Below are positions 1-14,105 of a stretch of 64,000 nt of DNA, piece after piece. The DNA is taken from assembly GCA_037043015.1 (NCBI GenBank), contig CM073322.1, positions 20,674,364 through 20,738,363 on the forward strand. Direction: 5' to 3'. The stretch's first letter is position 1. Each line of letters opens with the position of its first letter. The DNA comes from Bryum argenteum (lineage: Eukaryota > Streptophyta > Bryopsida > Bryales > Bryaceae). Under the pieces are notes generated by a model. That model did no database searches. It had not been told where the DNA came from and was given only the letters and a program-made list of their open reading frames with translations. The translations under genes and the position numbers were made by a program.

Positions 1-68
1 GAATATTACTTTCTTGTTGTTTAGCTTGAGGGTGCAATACTAATAGTGGTATGAGTGGTGATGTGCAG

Positions 69-395
69 CATGTCTGCTATCGGGTACTATTGCTCCGTGG
101 AGAAGGTGAAGGGCAAAGAAGGCGAGGACAGAGTTGTGATAATCATGAATGGAAAATTCTTGCCACACACTGAACAGGTAAAGCTCTTTGTTTAGAAAGA
201 CCATGCGTGTATAAGTTCAGAGCAGCTTGGTTCGTAATTGCTTTTCTGTGTTCTTTCCTAGAGATATCACACTATCACAGTCACAGTAAAAGTGAAAATC
301 CAGGTAACGCTTTGAAGGATAATATCTAATAAGAGTGCTGATGAGGTGTGCAGAAAGCGGAGGGAAATGTTGCAACATTGGCACCCATCTCGTAA
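69..395 (+). CDS. 3' end of an unrecognised protein-coding gene (three exons, partial)
   Basis: Three short exons can be joined: 69-177, 262-303 and 354-395, each bounded by cag or tag acceptors and gtaa donors, ending at TAA 393-395. The frame stays open across both joins and reads through [15 protein letters not shown], then [14 protein letters not shown], then [13 protein letters not shown] at the C-terminus. The first exon starts one base before an in-frame ATG at 70, so that ATG could be a start, but the preceding acceptor suggests more coding sequence lies upstream of the window. The tail is basic with alternating beta-branched residues, as in a beta strand. I do not recognise the family. 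It converges on the ABCG gene that ends at 887. Confidence 0.5.
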
Positions 396-886
396 GATGG
401 TACCCATCTTAACACAAGGTGGACAATGCGAAAGGAAACAGGGGAAGTTTCGGCGAACTTGTTTTGTGTACAGGAACTGATACCTCCTCATTAATAAAAT
501 AAAACATGTGAGTTTATATTTGATACATATGGTTTATGGTCCTTGTCATGTCAAACTGTCGTATGTGAGCCTCTTTCAGAGATTTAGAATCTAGCGAGTC
601 GATGGTCTCTGCAATTTCAAAATTTGAAAACAGGACGCTGACAATGGCATGCTATGAGAGCAGAGTTCTGTGCTCGCCGAATGAGGGCTGTTAAGAAATA
701 TTTAGAAATTTGGACTTAGCTTTGATTGTCTGTAAGCTCAACTGCTTCCATCAACTGTACATACAAATGTTCGCAGTGCGATAAAGAATACGTAGACATC
801 TGCACTTTATTGACAGGTAATCTTATGACGAAGCTCCTGAAGTACTTCACTGGTAACTCACTCGTCTTGAGAATACAACTATCATC
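396..886. other. Convergent intergenic region / 3' UTRs
   Basis: This 490-bp AT-rich stretch lies between two convergent genes. AATAAAATAAAA at about 492-503 could serve as a polyadenylation signal for the plus-strand gene. I see no other gene or repeat. Confidence 0.4.
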
Positions 887-3800
887 CTACTTTCGTATAG
901 AATTCGTGTGCCATCTGAGAGATATATAGAAGAAGAGGCGGTAGGCAATAACGAAGCAGAGCATGGGAACGATGCAAGACCACATCTTCACCTTTTGCAG
1001 ATCGAAGCTTGCGAGGACTTGAGCCGAATCCTGATTGTTGTACCATATGACGTTTTTCTGGTGCGAAAATTCATTGTACATGATTGCTTCGTAGGGATAC
1101 TTGAATATGGATAAGTAGTGGAACCATATCCAGTAGTTCGGAATCGCAGATCTGCACAAACCCGGCCACGCTTAAACCCTTTACCCTACGGACTCGCAAA
1201 ATCTTGCAAAAGACAGCATGATTGATTGAGAATGCATAGTTCCAAACTCTTCACATACTTGGAAAAGAGCAAAATTTACCAGATTTTTCATATGCGGCAT
1301 AAGAGAGGAGTGCGAGATGAGCACCTGAGAATGTAGAGTCCGGAGAAGAGATAGAAGAAGGCGCAGATACTGGAGACAGCGGGCTGGCCAGTAGCCATAT
1401 CCGGCACGAGACTGGCAATGAAGGCTACGAATGCATCGGCGACACAGAAGGTGAGGAACAGCATGAGGATGTAGAGGAGAATGACGTCCCAGTCGTTCAC
1501 CATGCCCACCAGGAAGTAGGACGTGCAGGTATAGATTAGTGATAATAGTAGCAGAAACGGCAAGCTCACAATCGGTTTGGCCAACACGTAGACGGAGGTT
1601 CTGTATGCCCCTCGCGACGTCTCTCGGGTGAACACCTGCCTCTCGTTGAGAAACACTGGGAGAGAATCCACGGCTGTGAATACGATGAACGCCAGCGTGA
1701 AGCTCGTGAACCCCTGTCTTTGGGTTACTCCTTTCCGATCCTTCTTCGCGTGCAGGTAGAGTGTGCCCATCACTAGGCTGCACAGCACCTGCCATTCACA
1801 TTTGCAATATGAACATCACAGCTTGCTCATCACTTACATCAGCTAACTGCAGCCTTTCCGCTACTCCTAGGCTAGTCACAGAGAATATGGAATACTCAAT
1901 CATATTGAGTTAAAAGACAAACTTTCGATCATTATTTACCGACTCCGATTGACGAAATCCTATCAACTCTAACAGTGGTTTTCATAATGCAGTCAGGAGA
2001 ATGTTGATTGGAAACTGACAGCACGGTCTTGTTTGGTACTAGCTCCACATTGATGGCTGTTGTTGATACCAGAACATTCTAAAAGGTTACATTTCTAGAC
2101 GAAAATGAATGATTGCACGCGGATTGATAGTAGTTGGGAAAAAGCAAGTCATATCATCACTTACAACATATCGACACAAACACTAATTGATTTGACTTTT
2201 GACAGTGGTATTCGTTGAGTGGAAACTGAGAGCCCGGTTAATTAGCTTTGAAAATAATGGATGTTATGGATGTCAATGAGCAACATATTCAAGAAAAGTT
2301 TCCAACGCTACACGAAAATGAGGAGTTTCTAGATGACTGTGCAATTTGCTGGAGGATTGATAGGAGAGAGCACATACTGCGAGGACAACGCGAATAATGA
2401 ATATAGATGGATTGCGGCAAAACGTGAGCCACTCCCGGTGCATGAGAATGGCGAGCTCTGCTGGAAACGAGTTTGCGAACACGGGTTGTTCGTTCTCCGA
2501 ACCGTCCGTCAACATATGCTCAGGTGTATACGGCACTCGATTCTCCTCAATCGCATAAGCCTTCCGCTGCAAACAATCACCTCCCTCGTCAGCTCCTCAA
2601 CTATCTAACTCCACAAACAACAGTAAACACTCGAGAATGCTTACTTGATACTCTACAAGACGCTGAAGACCGTCCGGGTAGTCTTGCGCCGCCTCGATAA
2701 GATCCAATGCATACTCAACCACATTCACGTGTGCGGGCATCCCACGCTCAATGCAGTTGAAGTAGGTGACCATGCCAGCGACGGGGCCATGGTAGACAAC
2801 ATTGCCTTTGGCCAGGATGAGAAACTTGTGAACAGTGGCGAGAATTCGGTAGCTAGGTTGGTGAATGGTGACGAGAACTGTTCGCTTACGCTGCACTGCC
2901 ATTTGCGACAGGATCTGCAGCACATGGAGAGCCGAGGAGCTGTCCAAGCCGGACGTAGGCTCATCCAGGAACAACACTGCTGGGTCGTGAATCAGGTCCA
3001 CTCCGATCGACACTCGCCGCCTCTCGCCGCCTGACAATCCCCGGAGACTCAACAATCCACCCTGTGCAGCCATGCATCTCGATTAGTAATTGCATTAATG
3101 TTGTTGATATTTAGTTCTTGCACTAGAATCACCGACTCTTGCAGTGCTAGTAACGACGGCTTCTATCTTAGAGGCCATGGCGCCGATGGTAAGACCCTCC
3201 GACAGCCCAGAAATGGAAACTGTTCCTTCCTTAATTGTAGAACATTAACAGTCTTGAAGAATGGCCATCGTGGCCGCCCTAACATACCATAGAACCATCT
3301 AATCTTGCACTGTTTGCAGATTCAACAACCATATAGAGTGCCTGTGCCTACTGTGAGTTCATTTGTACGAAGGTCTTTGATATTGTCGATCATAGCTCAC
3401 CTTCATGTCTCCAACATATGTGTCAGCGCAAGAGGTGAGACCAAGCATGTCAATCAGGGATTTCACTCGCTGTTTCTTCTCCGCCATTTTCATGCTTCCC
3501 GGAAGCCTGAGGCGAGCGCTGAACATGAGCGTTTCTCGTGCAGTCAAATGTGGATACAATGCATCATCCTGCGAACAATTAAATCCAGTCCGTGTCACAA
3601 ATCACGAGTAATCAAATTTTGAGTAACAAACCACAAGTGTGGTGAGCCCATACCTGCTGAACGTAGCCGGAGAGACGCTTGAAGGTCGAATCCATGGGCT
3701 TGCCATTGACAAGAATCTGCCCTCGCAGGGCCTTACGATCGATACGGCCCGCCAAAGCGTCCAGAAACGTAGTTTTGGAGGAACCGGAAGGTCCAGCAAT

Positions 3801-4165
3801 GGCCAGCACTTCACTAGGTCTTGCCTCAGTGGTGACATTGTTGAGCAAAACTCTCTCCCTCGTCACGCCTTTTCTCTCTTTCACTACAACCTGGCATCAA
3901 AACACCCAAGAGAGCAAAACCCTTCAGAGCACCGTTCGATTCTTTAGCACAAGAAAACACCCACCACGGTTTTAGCACAGTCTTATACCTTGTAAGTAAG
4001 GTCGTGGACAGAAAGCTCGTAGCCAGCAGATCGTTCCGGAGTGAGAGGAAACGTGTGCGCAGGGTGATGGGAAGGAGCAGGTCTCACACTGGTAAAACCT
4101 GCTGCAGGTGCTGATTCTCTACTGCTTCTTCCATAGCCAGGCCTGCCGTCATACTCAAAAGCCAT
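887..4165 (-). CDS. ABCG half-size transporter (white-brown complex, ABCG5/10-like), paralogue 1
   Basis: Predicted plasma-membrane ABC exporter half-molecule, one nucleotide-binding domain followed by one membrane domain, needing to dimerise. Model: complement(join(887..1151,1325..1788,2378..2566,2645..3061,3401..3568,3654..3890,3989..4165)), 638 aa. Visible motifs: Walker A GPSGSSKT at about 92-99, signature LSGGERRR near 203, Walker B VLFLDEP near 223-229, then the H-loop TIHQPS. The membrane half (about 335-638) includes the conserved [19 protein letters not shown] and [19 protein letters not shown] blocks. The family norm is 600-750 aa, so it looks complete. The motif mix ([18 protein letters not shown]) resembles the plant ABCG4/5/8/10/23 group, whose members move waxes, hormones or other lipophilic compounds; the substrate here is unknown. 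Oddities: Ser replaces the third Walker A glycine, and exon 4 has five more codons at its start than the paralogue at 14106-16847. Intron 5 is the longest (589 bp). Confidence 0.93.
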
Positions 4166-5776
4166 CCCCTGAAACTGGAATCTTTGCTATTACGAGCGAG
4201 TCATATTCTTGCGATCGATATTTCTTGTGTTGCGATCAAAATCTGTCAAGAATGCCAAAGATGGATGGCTCGCTAGCTGCAGCAGTGGAGCTGCGGCAGT
4301 GGAGTCCGAGATTGGAGTGGTGGACTCTGTCTGTCTGCAAAAGGGGCTGGCTGGTGGTCACCCACTTCTCATTACGAGCCTGGGTGCAGTTGATCTGAAG
4401 AGGAGCTTGCAACAATGGCATAGCAGCCAGCGCCTGGAGTAGCCAGCCAGCCAGGGCGACGCCGTGTTACTATGAGCAGCTGCAGTGAAGGAGCATAAAG
4501 GCCTCCTTGTTTCAAACGTACTGTAGCATACATTATCATTTTACAACCTCGTCACAACCTCCTGCTAAAACCCTCATTCCAGTTTAACCCTTAAACGCCC
4601 ATGGGGTCTGAAACAAAATTGGATCACAACATCATTCTTTTTGGACTTGGGCATCATGAATTGTGCACTTTTTTGAGCTTGGACATCATAAATGAACCAA
4701 TCAATGATGAGCATGCAATCTCCTACAAGGTTTTGTGCAACCGCAACCTACCTACCACAATCCTTCAAAAGCACAAAAATCATTCAGACAAATTGTGAAT
4801 TGAATTGTAAAGTTTCACTTTTTGGATGCATTATAAGTAGGTGACCAGATTGACATCAAAATATAAGTGAAAAGTTGAGTAGAGTGAGAGCTACAAAGGA
4901 GATTTTGATGGAAAAAAAAGTCCCTTGGGGCTTCCTTGCATGGGTGTTTGAGTGTTAAATGAAAAAATTCTGCATCAATGGCACTTCTAAGGGAGTTATA
5001 GTTCACTAGAAAAAGTGATCGTGTATGTGTGAATCTATGTCATTTTGGCCAAGACAGCTGCCACAAAGCATCAGGGATATAAAAGAATGTGGCATGATAT
5101 TGTTAGGGATACAGATTTTGGGATGGTAGAATGGCACTTGGAAAGAGTTTATTATGATGGACTTTTCATTAAAGTATGGTTGTAGGGCAAGCAGAGATCT
5201 CTATAAGAAACTCGGGATTAAGTAGATGTATCGTGCTATCATTTCGGAAAATCTCTTGAGAATGGACTTATACACATAGGAAAGGGGTGTTCTATATATG
5301 TAAAGTTTGACATTAGTTGAGTTGGGACCCTACAACAATTCATCCTAAGCATGTAGGCAGCTTTGGGTTGAACGTGATGTAAGGATAATGGTGGCTACAT
5401 TTAGGTGGAATGGCCTCTACTTATACTCCAATTTAAAGTTTTCTTTGTGTCTATCAGGAAGGTTAGAAATAGCCTTTTTCACTCCGAGTTAACAAATTGG
5501 AACGTTCATTAAGACTTTTATGCACAACTCTAACGGGATATTACTTATGATAACAAGTACCATGATGGAATCGTGCATATAAGCCATACAAATTCTAAGG
5601 TATTAAAGGTTGAAATTGATAGGTGCACCTTACAATACCTCATAGTCTAGGTACCCTCATTTCATATTTTCAAGGCAAAGTACCAAAGTTCAAAGGAATG
5701 CATAGTCTACATACGATGATGAATTCAAATTGAAAGTGACAGAGAACAGGTTGGAAGTACCGGTTGAACTTACGAG

Positions 5777-5895
5777 ATAATGTTCATCGAGTCTGCTATT
5801 AAAGATGTGTCATAGACCCTATCGAGTTGTGAGAGCACCAAGACAATATGAGGCCAATTACTCATGTAGGTAACGACAGACTCGATGAACATTAT
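5777..5895. repeat. Perfect 19-bp inverted repeat, possible hairpin
   Basis: Positions 5777-5795 (ATAATGTTCATCGAGTCTG) recur as the exact reverse complement at 5877-5895, separated by 81 bp. The pairing does not extend into the flanks, so it is a discrete stem. It could be a MITE remnant, a small-RNA hairpin or chance. Confidence 0.55.
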
Positions 5896-6059
5896 TGTTC
5901 ATAACCGGCCACAAAATGGAAATTGAGACGTAAATGGTCAATCCAAGTGTCAATCTAGTGCAAAAGTTGCTTCTATGTTGTGGCACTAAGTGTTGAATGA
6001 TCAATGTGAAGGTGTGCATTATCTGTATAATAACAGAACTAGGTTTGTCCAGGGATCCT

Positions 6060-6135
6060 TCCTACCCACCAAAGTACCAACCTACCAGCATACAAACCTA
6101 CCAACCTACTAACTTACCAACCAACCTACCTACCT
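6060..6135. repeat. Degenerate CCTACCAA simple repeat
   Basis: A run of imperfect units of the form accaacctacc and acctaccaac with occasional substitutions. Simple sequence, no coding potential. Confidence 0.7.
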
Positions 6136-6848
6136 TCTCTTATGTTTTTATTATTATGAAAAAGGGGTTTTTTTTTTTAAATAAAAAATAATAACATAGT
6201 ATTGTTTGAGGAAATGGTAAACACGGGATACTTTTTTCCAAGTACCATATAAAGAGCTTACCGGTCGGGACAACGGGGACCTTACGAGTGATGAATAATG
6301 ACATTGCTCTTTAGAAGCCAATGAGCGGGGGGAGGCCATGTTGTTGAAATTTACACTCGTGGCCATTACGTTGCATCTCAAACATGTACTTGGAACTGAG
6401 TTTTCAATCTACAGGTCCGAAATATTTTCTGTTGCTCTTTCATGAAGTGGACGTCACCAGAAACTAAGATTGCAATTCATGGAATGTAACGTGCATGATA
6501 AGCGAGCTCCCAAGGTAGGACCACATGTCGGCTCAATTTCATACTTCCAAGCCGATCCTAGCCTGCAGTGTGAAGGAGATGATGGTTTTCGTAGTACCAT
6601 GTGCATAACAAGCCATCAATCAGTCTGACTCCAAGATCGACTCCATACGGAATGCAATATTGGTTCGTTCCCCTTGTTACGGCCCTTTCACATTGCCATC
6701 CCAATCAAATGCTTGTGAACGTTCCTTTGTTCTCGGTGTGTTTGTAATGACTAGGTGCATGGCTATGGTGCATTCATCGGTCCATGTCTATCTTCTTCTC
6801 AATTATTTTGCATGCACCCCAATACGAACGAATGTATTAAGGTAACAT

Positions 6849-6874
6849 GATAGATAGATAGATAGATAGATAGA
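6849..6874. repeat. (GATA)n microsatellite
   Basis: About six and a half perfect GATA units in tandem. Confidence 0.95.
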
Positions 6875-6974
6875 AACTACGGTCCCTTTCTATGGGGCCG
6901 GCGTAGCGTGAATGAAGTGTCCGTTCGTAATGGATGCTCTTTAAACAGGGGGTAAATTTGGACAATACTACTTC

Positions 6975-7225
6975 CTCTTTTGGAGGGTGGACACTATAAC
7001 TAAGCTAGTTACAAGTGCCTTGAAGATACTTGATATTGTACCCCCTAAATGGCTTTCAGGTATCCATACAATAAGGTCCAAGAACCTCGGCCCTACCATA
7101 GTTGGGTGGACTATGGTGGTGAGCACCACGCCGACATAGGGAATAGAATCCACAATCTCTAACTTCATTGTGTGACCATGAGCTCCAACCACCAAGCCAA
7201 GGCATGTGGTGCCCTGCCCTTTAAT
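6975..7225 (-). mobile_element. tRNA-derived SINE-like element, copy C (3'-truncated or diverged)
   Basis: Read on the minus strand it begins with an A-box-like TGGCTTGGTGG followed by a B-box-like GGATTCTATTCCC, then shares the block GTGGTGCTCACCACCATAGT and the following segment with the copies at 22054-22729 and about 33675-34030. It lacks the 3' part ending in TTCTCTTCTTCTTC seen in the other two. SINEs are RNA polymerase III transcripts retroposed by LINE enzymes. No target-site duplication could be fixed here. Confidence 0.6.
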
Positions 7226-9154
7226 GTAATATGCTTTGAACTCGAGCAATTTTCAGTTCAACAAGTAGTTACATAAAATATTGGAAGGTGATGTCATAGG
7301 TGAACCATAAGCCAATCAAGTTGTGGTGTACATATGAGGATGAACTAAGATCATTCTCATAGCTTATTCAACCTAATCCTCGGTTTAACCCCAAATGGGT
7401 TTTGGAGGTTCTTGCTAGAGAAAACTTCACCCCGCCAACTTTGTCTATTATAATCACACTAACAACAATTCAAATTTGACATGTGAGTAATATGTCAAAG
7501 TCAACCTTTGAGATTGAGTTAAGGTTGGACTTTTTTCCAAATAGTACTTGGACTGGGATTTTTTGAACTTAAAGTAGAGGAAGGTCAAATTTTGTGATTT
7601 AGGCAATTGTGGGCTATAGTCCTTGTTCGATGGGATAAATGGTTTTTTTTTTTTTTAAACGCTATTTTATATTAAAAGGGCTACACTGATGGTTGAAAAA
7701 CAGGGGTCATCAAGCATTTACTCATGTCAGAAGTTGGCCATGATCACCGATGTACTTGTTGGTTCTGAAGGTCCAACTTATGTACCAACACACATTAAAG
7801 GCACACCGCGCATGTCGGGCATTCCACCCATGGCCACCGCGTAACTTCACTTGCTTGCAAGACTCCATCCGCAACAAGAAAAAAAAGGTAACAACAATAA
7901 GACACTGCACCTTCATTTAATAGGTCAGAAGCAGTTAATAGACTTACGGTGAAGTATTATCCCCTACGACCGAGCATGCCAAGTGGGGTACTTGGTCATA
8001 ATTTTAAAATATCATCTTCTGATGTTTTTAAAATTTTGTCTTTGTACATGCATTCTTGTTTATGAGTGAAAGTGTTGTCATTTGATTACTACATTAATTG
8101 TTTCAAAAAAAAAAAAAAAGTTTTGTCATTCATTCGGTGTTTATTGTCCGTCTGTTGTTTGTTACTTTACCTTTACACTAATTAGTGTGTATACTCTATG
8201 GCATAGGCGAGTTCAAAAGAAGATTGAAATCGTTAAAAAATAAGGATATTTTTTTAGTCTTTTAATGTATTTTTTAGAAAAGGTAATTGGTACTCAAAAG
8301 AACTGGAATTGGCACTGAAACGGTTGAATCGGTTTAAAAATTAAATTATTTAACAGGAGGGTGTCGAACTAGCCTATGACATACGTTACTATAGTTTACT
8401 ATAATATCTCGATTGATTGTATGAAACCAATGGAAATGTTTCATAATATATTAGCATTTGGATGGTAACCCCTAAACACGTTTTTGGTTATTCAATGATT
8501 TTGGGAAAATACAGTTTAGCTCGACTCAAGCTCTGAAATTGATAATTTGAATATATTTCCATTATAACGATATACATACGTGTTCATATGTATAAGTGTG
8601 TCTAGCTAGCTTCACACAATTCTTCAATGAATGTCGGCTAGTAAGTACTTCACGAGCAATGTCAACAAGCAATGATGGGAGCATAGCCGCATAAGTATTG
8701 CCAAAATTGGAGGCAAGTCATGATGTTGCAATTGCGGGATTGTTGCGTGACTCACAAGAAAAGACTCGTAACAAACAAGCACCGGCCATAAATTTTGTCG
8801 ACCTAAGGGCCAAGGGAGACTTTGCGCTGTTAGTACTGAAATTCCTCGTTCAACAACCCAACCCACCATCTCCGCAAAAATACAAAAAGGTCTATGTTAA
8901 CGAAATCCATACATGCATGTTCTAGAATGTTGCATAGACGGTAGCGTAGAATAACAAGTTGTCGTTGAAGGTGAATTTATGTTTAGGGCCATTCATTCAT
9001 AATGGAAAAAAGTGCGGTGCAGTCTGGCATATTGGTTGTTGGAATTTATGAAACTGCAGGTACGCATGTGTGGCCTCACATCACCTCCGTTGAATTTTGT
9101 GGACATTTGGTCTCAAACATTATTTAATACATTGCTTGAAGAAAGAAAGAAAAA

Positions 9155-9155
<1 letters not shown>

Positions 9156-9194
<39 letters not shown>
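9156..9194. repeat. Poly(A) tract, 39 A
   Basis: An uninterrupted A run, preceded by gaaagaaagaaaaac. It could be the tail of a retroposed sequence, but I found no body of a known element upstream. Confidence 0.9.
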
Positions 9195-9195
<1 letters not shown>

Positions 9196-12100
9196 AAGGA
9201 ATACTTATTCATTTACTTTTTGTATACAAGCCCTTTATGGAGAGATATGTATGTTGTCTTTAAAGACATTACTCACTAGATGAGTAAAGGCTCATGATGA
9301 AAGGCAACTATTTCAATGAATCCTCGTAGTTCATCTAACAAAAACAAAAAGTGATGTCTATATTAGAAAGTACAAATTGTAGTAGGAAAAGAATAAATTT
9401 CAATTAGATTTTTTTAAAATTTTTTTCGAGTGGTTATTGTTTTAATGTTTGAACAAGGGAAGAGTATGTCATTTGTGTTATGGAGCATATAATTAGATGT
9501 TGTCATGCAACCGTGAGGTCGGTCCTTTTGTCAACGTTACTACTCCTACTTTTGTGTATGAATGAGTGATATACGGTTTTCCACGTTCTTCTTCTTTGTC
9601 TTCTTTTCTGAGTGAGTCAAAACATGCTCAACACCAAAATGTGTACAATTCATTAGTAGATAATGGTGTCCAAAACTTGTCCAGAATTACATAGAAACAC
9701 TATTATTTTCTCCTACAACTTCGTGTTTCAAATCAATAATCACAGCTACCAAAATTCAATCAATTTTTAATACTGTTGTAGATCAACCTATACTAGTATT
9801 GAATTAGTAAAAATTACAATCTATAATCATTAATTGAATGACACAATATTATAGAAAAAAACAAGCACCTCGACTTAATTTCGGACATGTAATTACACAC
9901 AAATTTTGGACATCATTTTCTACTAGTGAATGCAACCATGGACGAGATTAGGGACAAACATTTGTACTAACCTTGCGCCATATTTCAACCATAATACGAG
10001 GAGATAATCCACATTCTTTGACGTACATAATTGTATAATTTTGTAGGAAGAATGATGATATTCGAACTCGCGTAATAGCATGAAATGCGGTAGAAAAGAG
10101 TTTGTGGGTGTTGCTTTAATTTTTTTTCTCCCGGCCGCGAAGAAACTTCCCTAAGCCGCATTATTTATGGTATGGTGCTCTATAATGGCTCAATTTTCAG
10201 CACGAGAAATCTACAGGGATGTCACTAGTACAAGCAATTTTCGTGCATGGGGAAAACTAGTAGAAGAATAGAGCAAGTGGAATCATCATTTTTGGACTCT
10301 TCTACAATGAGTTATGAATTTTTGAAGTTGAAAGTATAGGTGTTCCTAAAATGGTGCCCTAAAAAGATACCCTATAATGTCTGCGGTGAGTACATGATAC
10401 TATTGCGTGGGGAATCTATTATGTACCTCTGACTCAAGATTACTAGGGCTCCATTTTCGGCACTGCGCCATTTTTGGCACTGCTACCATACATGCATGAT
10501 TGCCACCCCTCCGAAAAAGCTAAACATAAACACACCCGTTCCTCACATGGGAAGCTTTAAGTCATATCTACCCATTCATTCATTGAGTGTTTTGTTAGGT
10601 AGACAACTTGTTTCTTGATGGGCCTTTGAAATTCCCAAAGTAGACTACTTTTCTTATATGCAATGTAATAAGTGTTTTTCTTGGAAAATAATGGATAGGA
10701 CATGCATTTTTACCCCCATGATGGAGTCACAATCCTGCAAAAGCATCTTTTTTTTGCCTTTGAGGTTTGACGATTATTATTTCGATAGAAATAACAACTT
10801 TTTTTCTATAGGAAAAATTAAAGTTTTATAAAAATGCCAAACATCTGCACATAGTCCAATTTTTTTCAGACATTGACATTATGATAGGGGGGCTCTTGAA
10901 AACCCACCTACCCCTTTCACTGGTCAGGTGGTATTTCCAAGATACCTAATTCAGTTTGTATGATTGACTTTTTGGTTCCTTGATGGAAATCTAACTACAA
11001 TATATTTGTTTATCCTAAGTTAGAATATGTGGTAGAATATACCTCCACGATTCGACCCAAGTTAGCTATGCAACTACATAGTAGATACACTAATATACAT
11101 AAACATGTTATAAGTTTTTACTGTTGTTCAATAATTTTACCCACTATATTGGCCAAAATGGGGGTCCTTATATAGTATCGGAATCAATGCTCTTGGTAAA
11201 TTCTTTTAAACGAAAGTAAAAACTTATAGCATTTTCAAATCTTATAATAATCTAACACTAATTATCAAATTTAGTGTAGTATCTAAATGCACTAGATTTA
11301 TTTGGCTGAGGTTTTGTAGGTGTTAGGGTAAGTGCACCTATTTTCAGCCATTCACCATAGAGTGATTACACGTGTAACTTACTGTTTTTTTAAATGATTA
11401 GTAAGTATATAAGTATAAGAGACGAGGTTTCCCTTTTTTTTTATTGTATTTGAGCAGTGAAGTACAAATTTTGGAAGTGACTTATATAGTCGCTCACCCT
11501 TCTGCATGTACATGTGAGGAACATAGTATTAAAAGAAATTTTCATTTCATCCCATGGAAATCTTCATTTTGGGTTGTTCGATTGTGGAGGGTCGTTTGGA
11601 TATAAGTTCTCTTACCCTAGCAAATCTCACTCTGGTGAAAACTTATCGTCCTCGGCTTTGTATTGGTATCTTTCGTTTAAAGACTATCTAAAGAGATATC
11701 TCAATAGAATATGTGGTAGAAGGAAAAAGTAGTATGCAAGAACATCATATGTGCTGAATGGTTCAAAAGGGTGAGCTTTGAGGGTTTGGAGGTTTGTACT
11801 AGAAAGGTACATTGAACAACTTGGAGTAAGTAAGGTTGAGAGAAGGTAGGGGTAAATGTGTATATGCAACTGGTTAGGCTCTAGTAAGCAACTTACAATA
11901 GTTCTCGCATCTCCAAGTCTTAGTTGTTTATTGCTTGCATGTTGTTGTTGGAGTTTTCTTCATATAATATATGTGATTGAAATTTTGTCCAACTGTAATG
12001 TATTTCTCAAAAGTGTGTTCCGTAGGAATTGTCACTTTTGCTAAAAATATCACATGGTAAGAGGTATATGGTCAATTATGATAGGGTGGAAACTGTAGGG

Positions 12101-14105
12101 CGATTACAATTACTAAAACAACAATATAGTAGGAGAATTCAAGCAAGAGATACATGACAACTTCTAATTTCAAATTTCAATGTATCCCCCTCCTATATAC
12201 TTTTATAGTGATTTGTGTTAAATAAAGTAGATTGCTTATCAATAATAAAAAAATCAATGATGCCTAACTAGACTTATAATTAACCAAAAGTTACATAATA
12301 GTTTTGCAATCCAATTTCCATGTACTCACAACAGACAATAGAAGGTGCCATTTTAGGTCACCATTTAAGAAACATTTGTAAGTTCGGCTTCAAATATCAT
12401 GCCAAAGTGTAAAAAAGTTCAAAAATTGACGATACCTTTCCCCTTACTTTGCCCATGCACAAAAATTGCTTACATTGCTAACTTCATCACGAAATTCCTA
12501 CCCTGAAATTAGAGCTATTATAGAGTAGGTTACCTCAAACCTATGTATGGCTTCCGCCCAAAACTCAAAACTAATTCAAATTGAATCCAAAGTTTATGAT
12601 ACCAATTAGTAACATCTCCTACTTACATTACACCTAACCCCAATTTCATTGAAACGGCCGTATTCCGCTAAAATGGCACTCATCAACTATTAGAACGATA
12701 GTCCAGAAAATACGTGATATCACGGAATTTGTAGGTGATATTACAAATACTTGATATGACAGAATTTGTAGGTGATATTACTATATATGATTGATATTAT
12801 ATAAATATGAGTAATTTCAGAGTAATATGTGTGATATTACACTATAAACCATCTTGTAGGCATGCAAATGCAAGTTTTGATGCAACAAAATGGTACATGA
12901 CGTAGTGTCATATTGACAGAATTGAGGTTACATTTTTTCAAAAGCATGGATACTCTCAAATGAGCTTGTGAATCTCTAGCAGTAATTGAGCAAGTTAGCT
13001 TAACTTAGGGCATCCTCTATCTATGCTCCACGAGTAGCACTTTTGCGAGGCAGCAACGACTCTTTGCTCTAACCCTACGCTACAAAGCGATTGAACTCTT
13101 TTGACTACGTCACTTCTCGTCCTCTAGCCCATGTTTTTGTCTTTTTTCTTGGAGCTTGGAAGCTCGGCCTCACGTTATAGAAGGTCAACTACGTTTATGG
13201 TTGGAACTACAAAGTCTCCCACATCTACTCTATTAGTTCTACCGGGTTCTGTGATGACTGCCATTGGTTCTACTAGATTGCCGCATCTACTCTATTGGTT
13301 TTGCTGAGTTTTATGAAGACTCTCACATTCACGCTATCGTGAAACCGTCATCCGTGCATGCTAGGTTGGGGCAAGTTCTACGGTAATGAACCCGCCATAT
13401 TGCCATATTTACAGGATAATTTTATTCCACTCAAAATGCAGTTGAAGGGGAGGTGAAGGAAGGGTACTTTGCCATTTCAAGATTGAGGATACCCTTAGTA
13501 ATTAGTAATCAAGAAACCAGATTGATGAACATGAGGGTACTGATTGTCACATCCATTAACGATTCTCCCATGCAAAGAGAGCAGTGGTATATGTATTAAT
13601 GCAATCTTGCATCATGTGCAGTTGTTTAATTAACTGACGGAGATAGGTGTCTCCACCTTCCGTCTCCAGGCCCTCATCACTCCACCTCCCTCCCTTACGG
13701 CGCCTTCCGGCCAGCCCCCCTCGATCGACATTCCGAAAGACTGCAGGCTGCAAACCTTCATGGACCCAAAGCCTCCCTCCCTTACACCAGACGAAGCTCT
13801 CAAACCATAGCCACACGAACATTGCTTCTTCCCTTCCTTGCTCACTTGCATGCATGCAAACATCAGCACTTTGATCGACTCAAGCACACTCACGTCCAAG
13901 ATCTCAGTTCCAGCAAGATCACTGCTTCGATATCTCTTCGAAGGTCGAACAACAGCTGCAGTTTGCTGAGATGCGTGCATGATCCCAGTTAGCTTTGTCT
14001 GAATCTCGTTTGTGGGTTCTGGAGTTGGAGGACCAGGCCTGCCAGGCTTTCCTGTAGTTTAGATATGTAGCTAGGTGATGTGAGACCTGCAGTACGAAAG
14101 CTGCG

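Larger units (their letters stand above)
4166..14105. other. Gene-poor intergenic region between the two ABCG paralogues
   Basis: About 9.9 kb of AT-rich DNA with no gene I can support. It holds the promoters of both divergent ABCG genes at its ends, a 19-bp inverted repeat (5777-5895), a CCTACCAA-type simple repeat (about 6060-6135), a GATA microsatellite (6849-6874), a SINE-like copy (about 6975-7225), an A39 tract (9156-9194) and a tandemly repeated 34-36 bp segment near 12710-12785. All open frames here are short and carry no recognisable motif. Confidence 0.6.

Noticed and set aside
9012-9279. Lys-rich open frame over the A39 tract
   Set aside because: Poly-lysine comes only from the poly(A) run.
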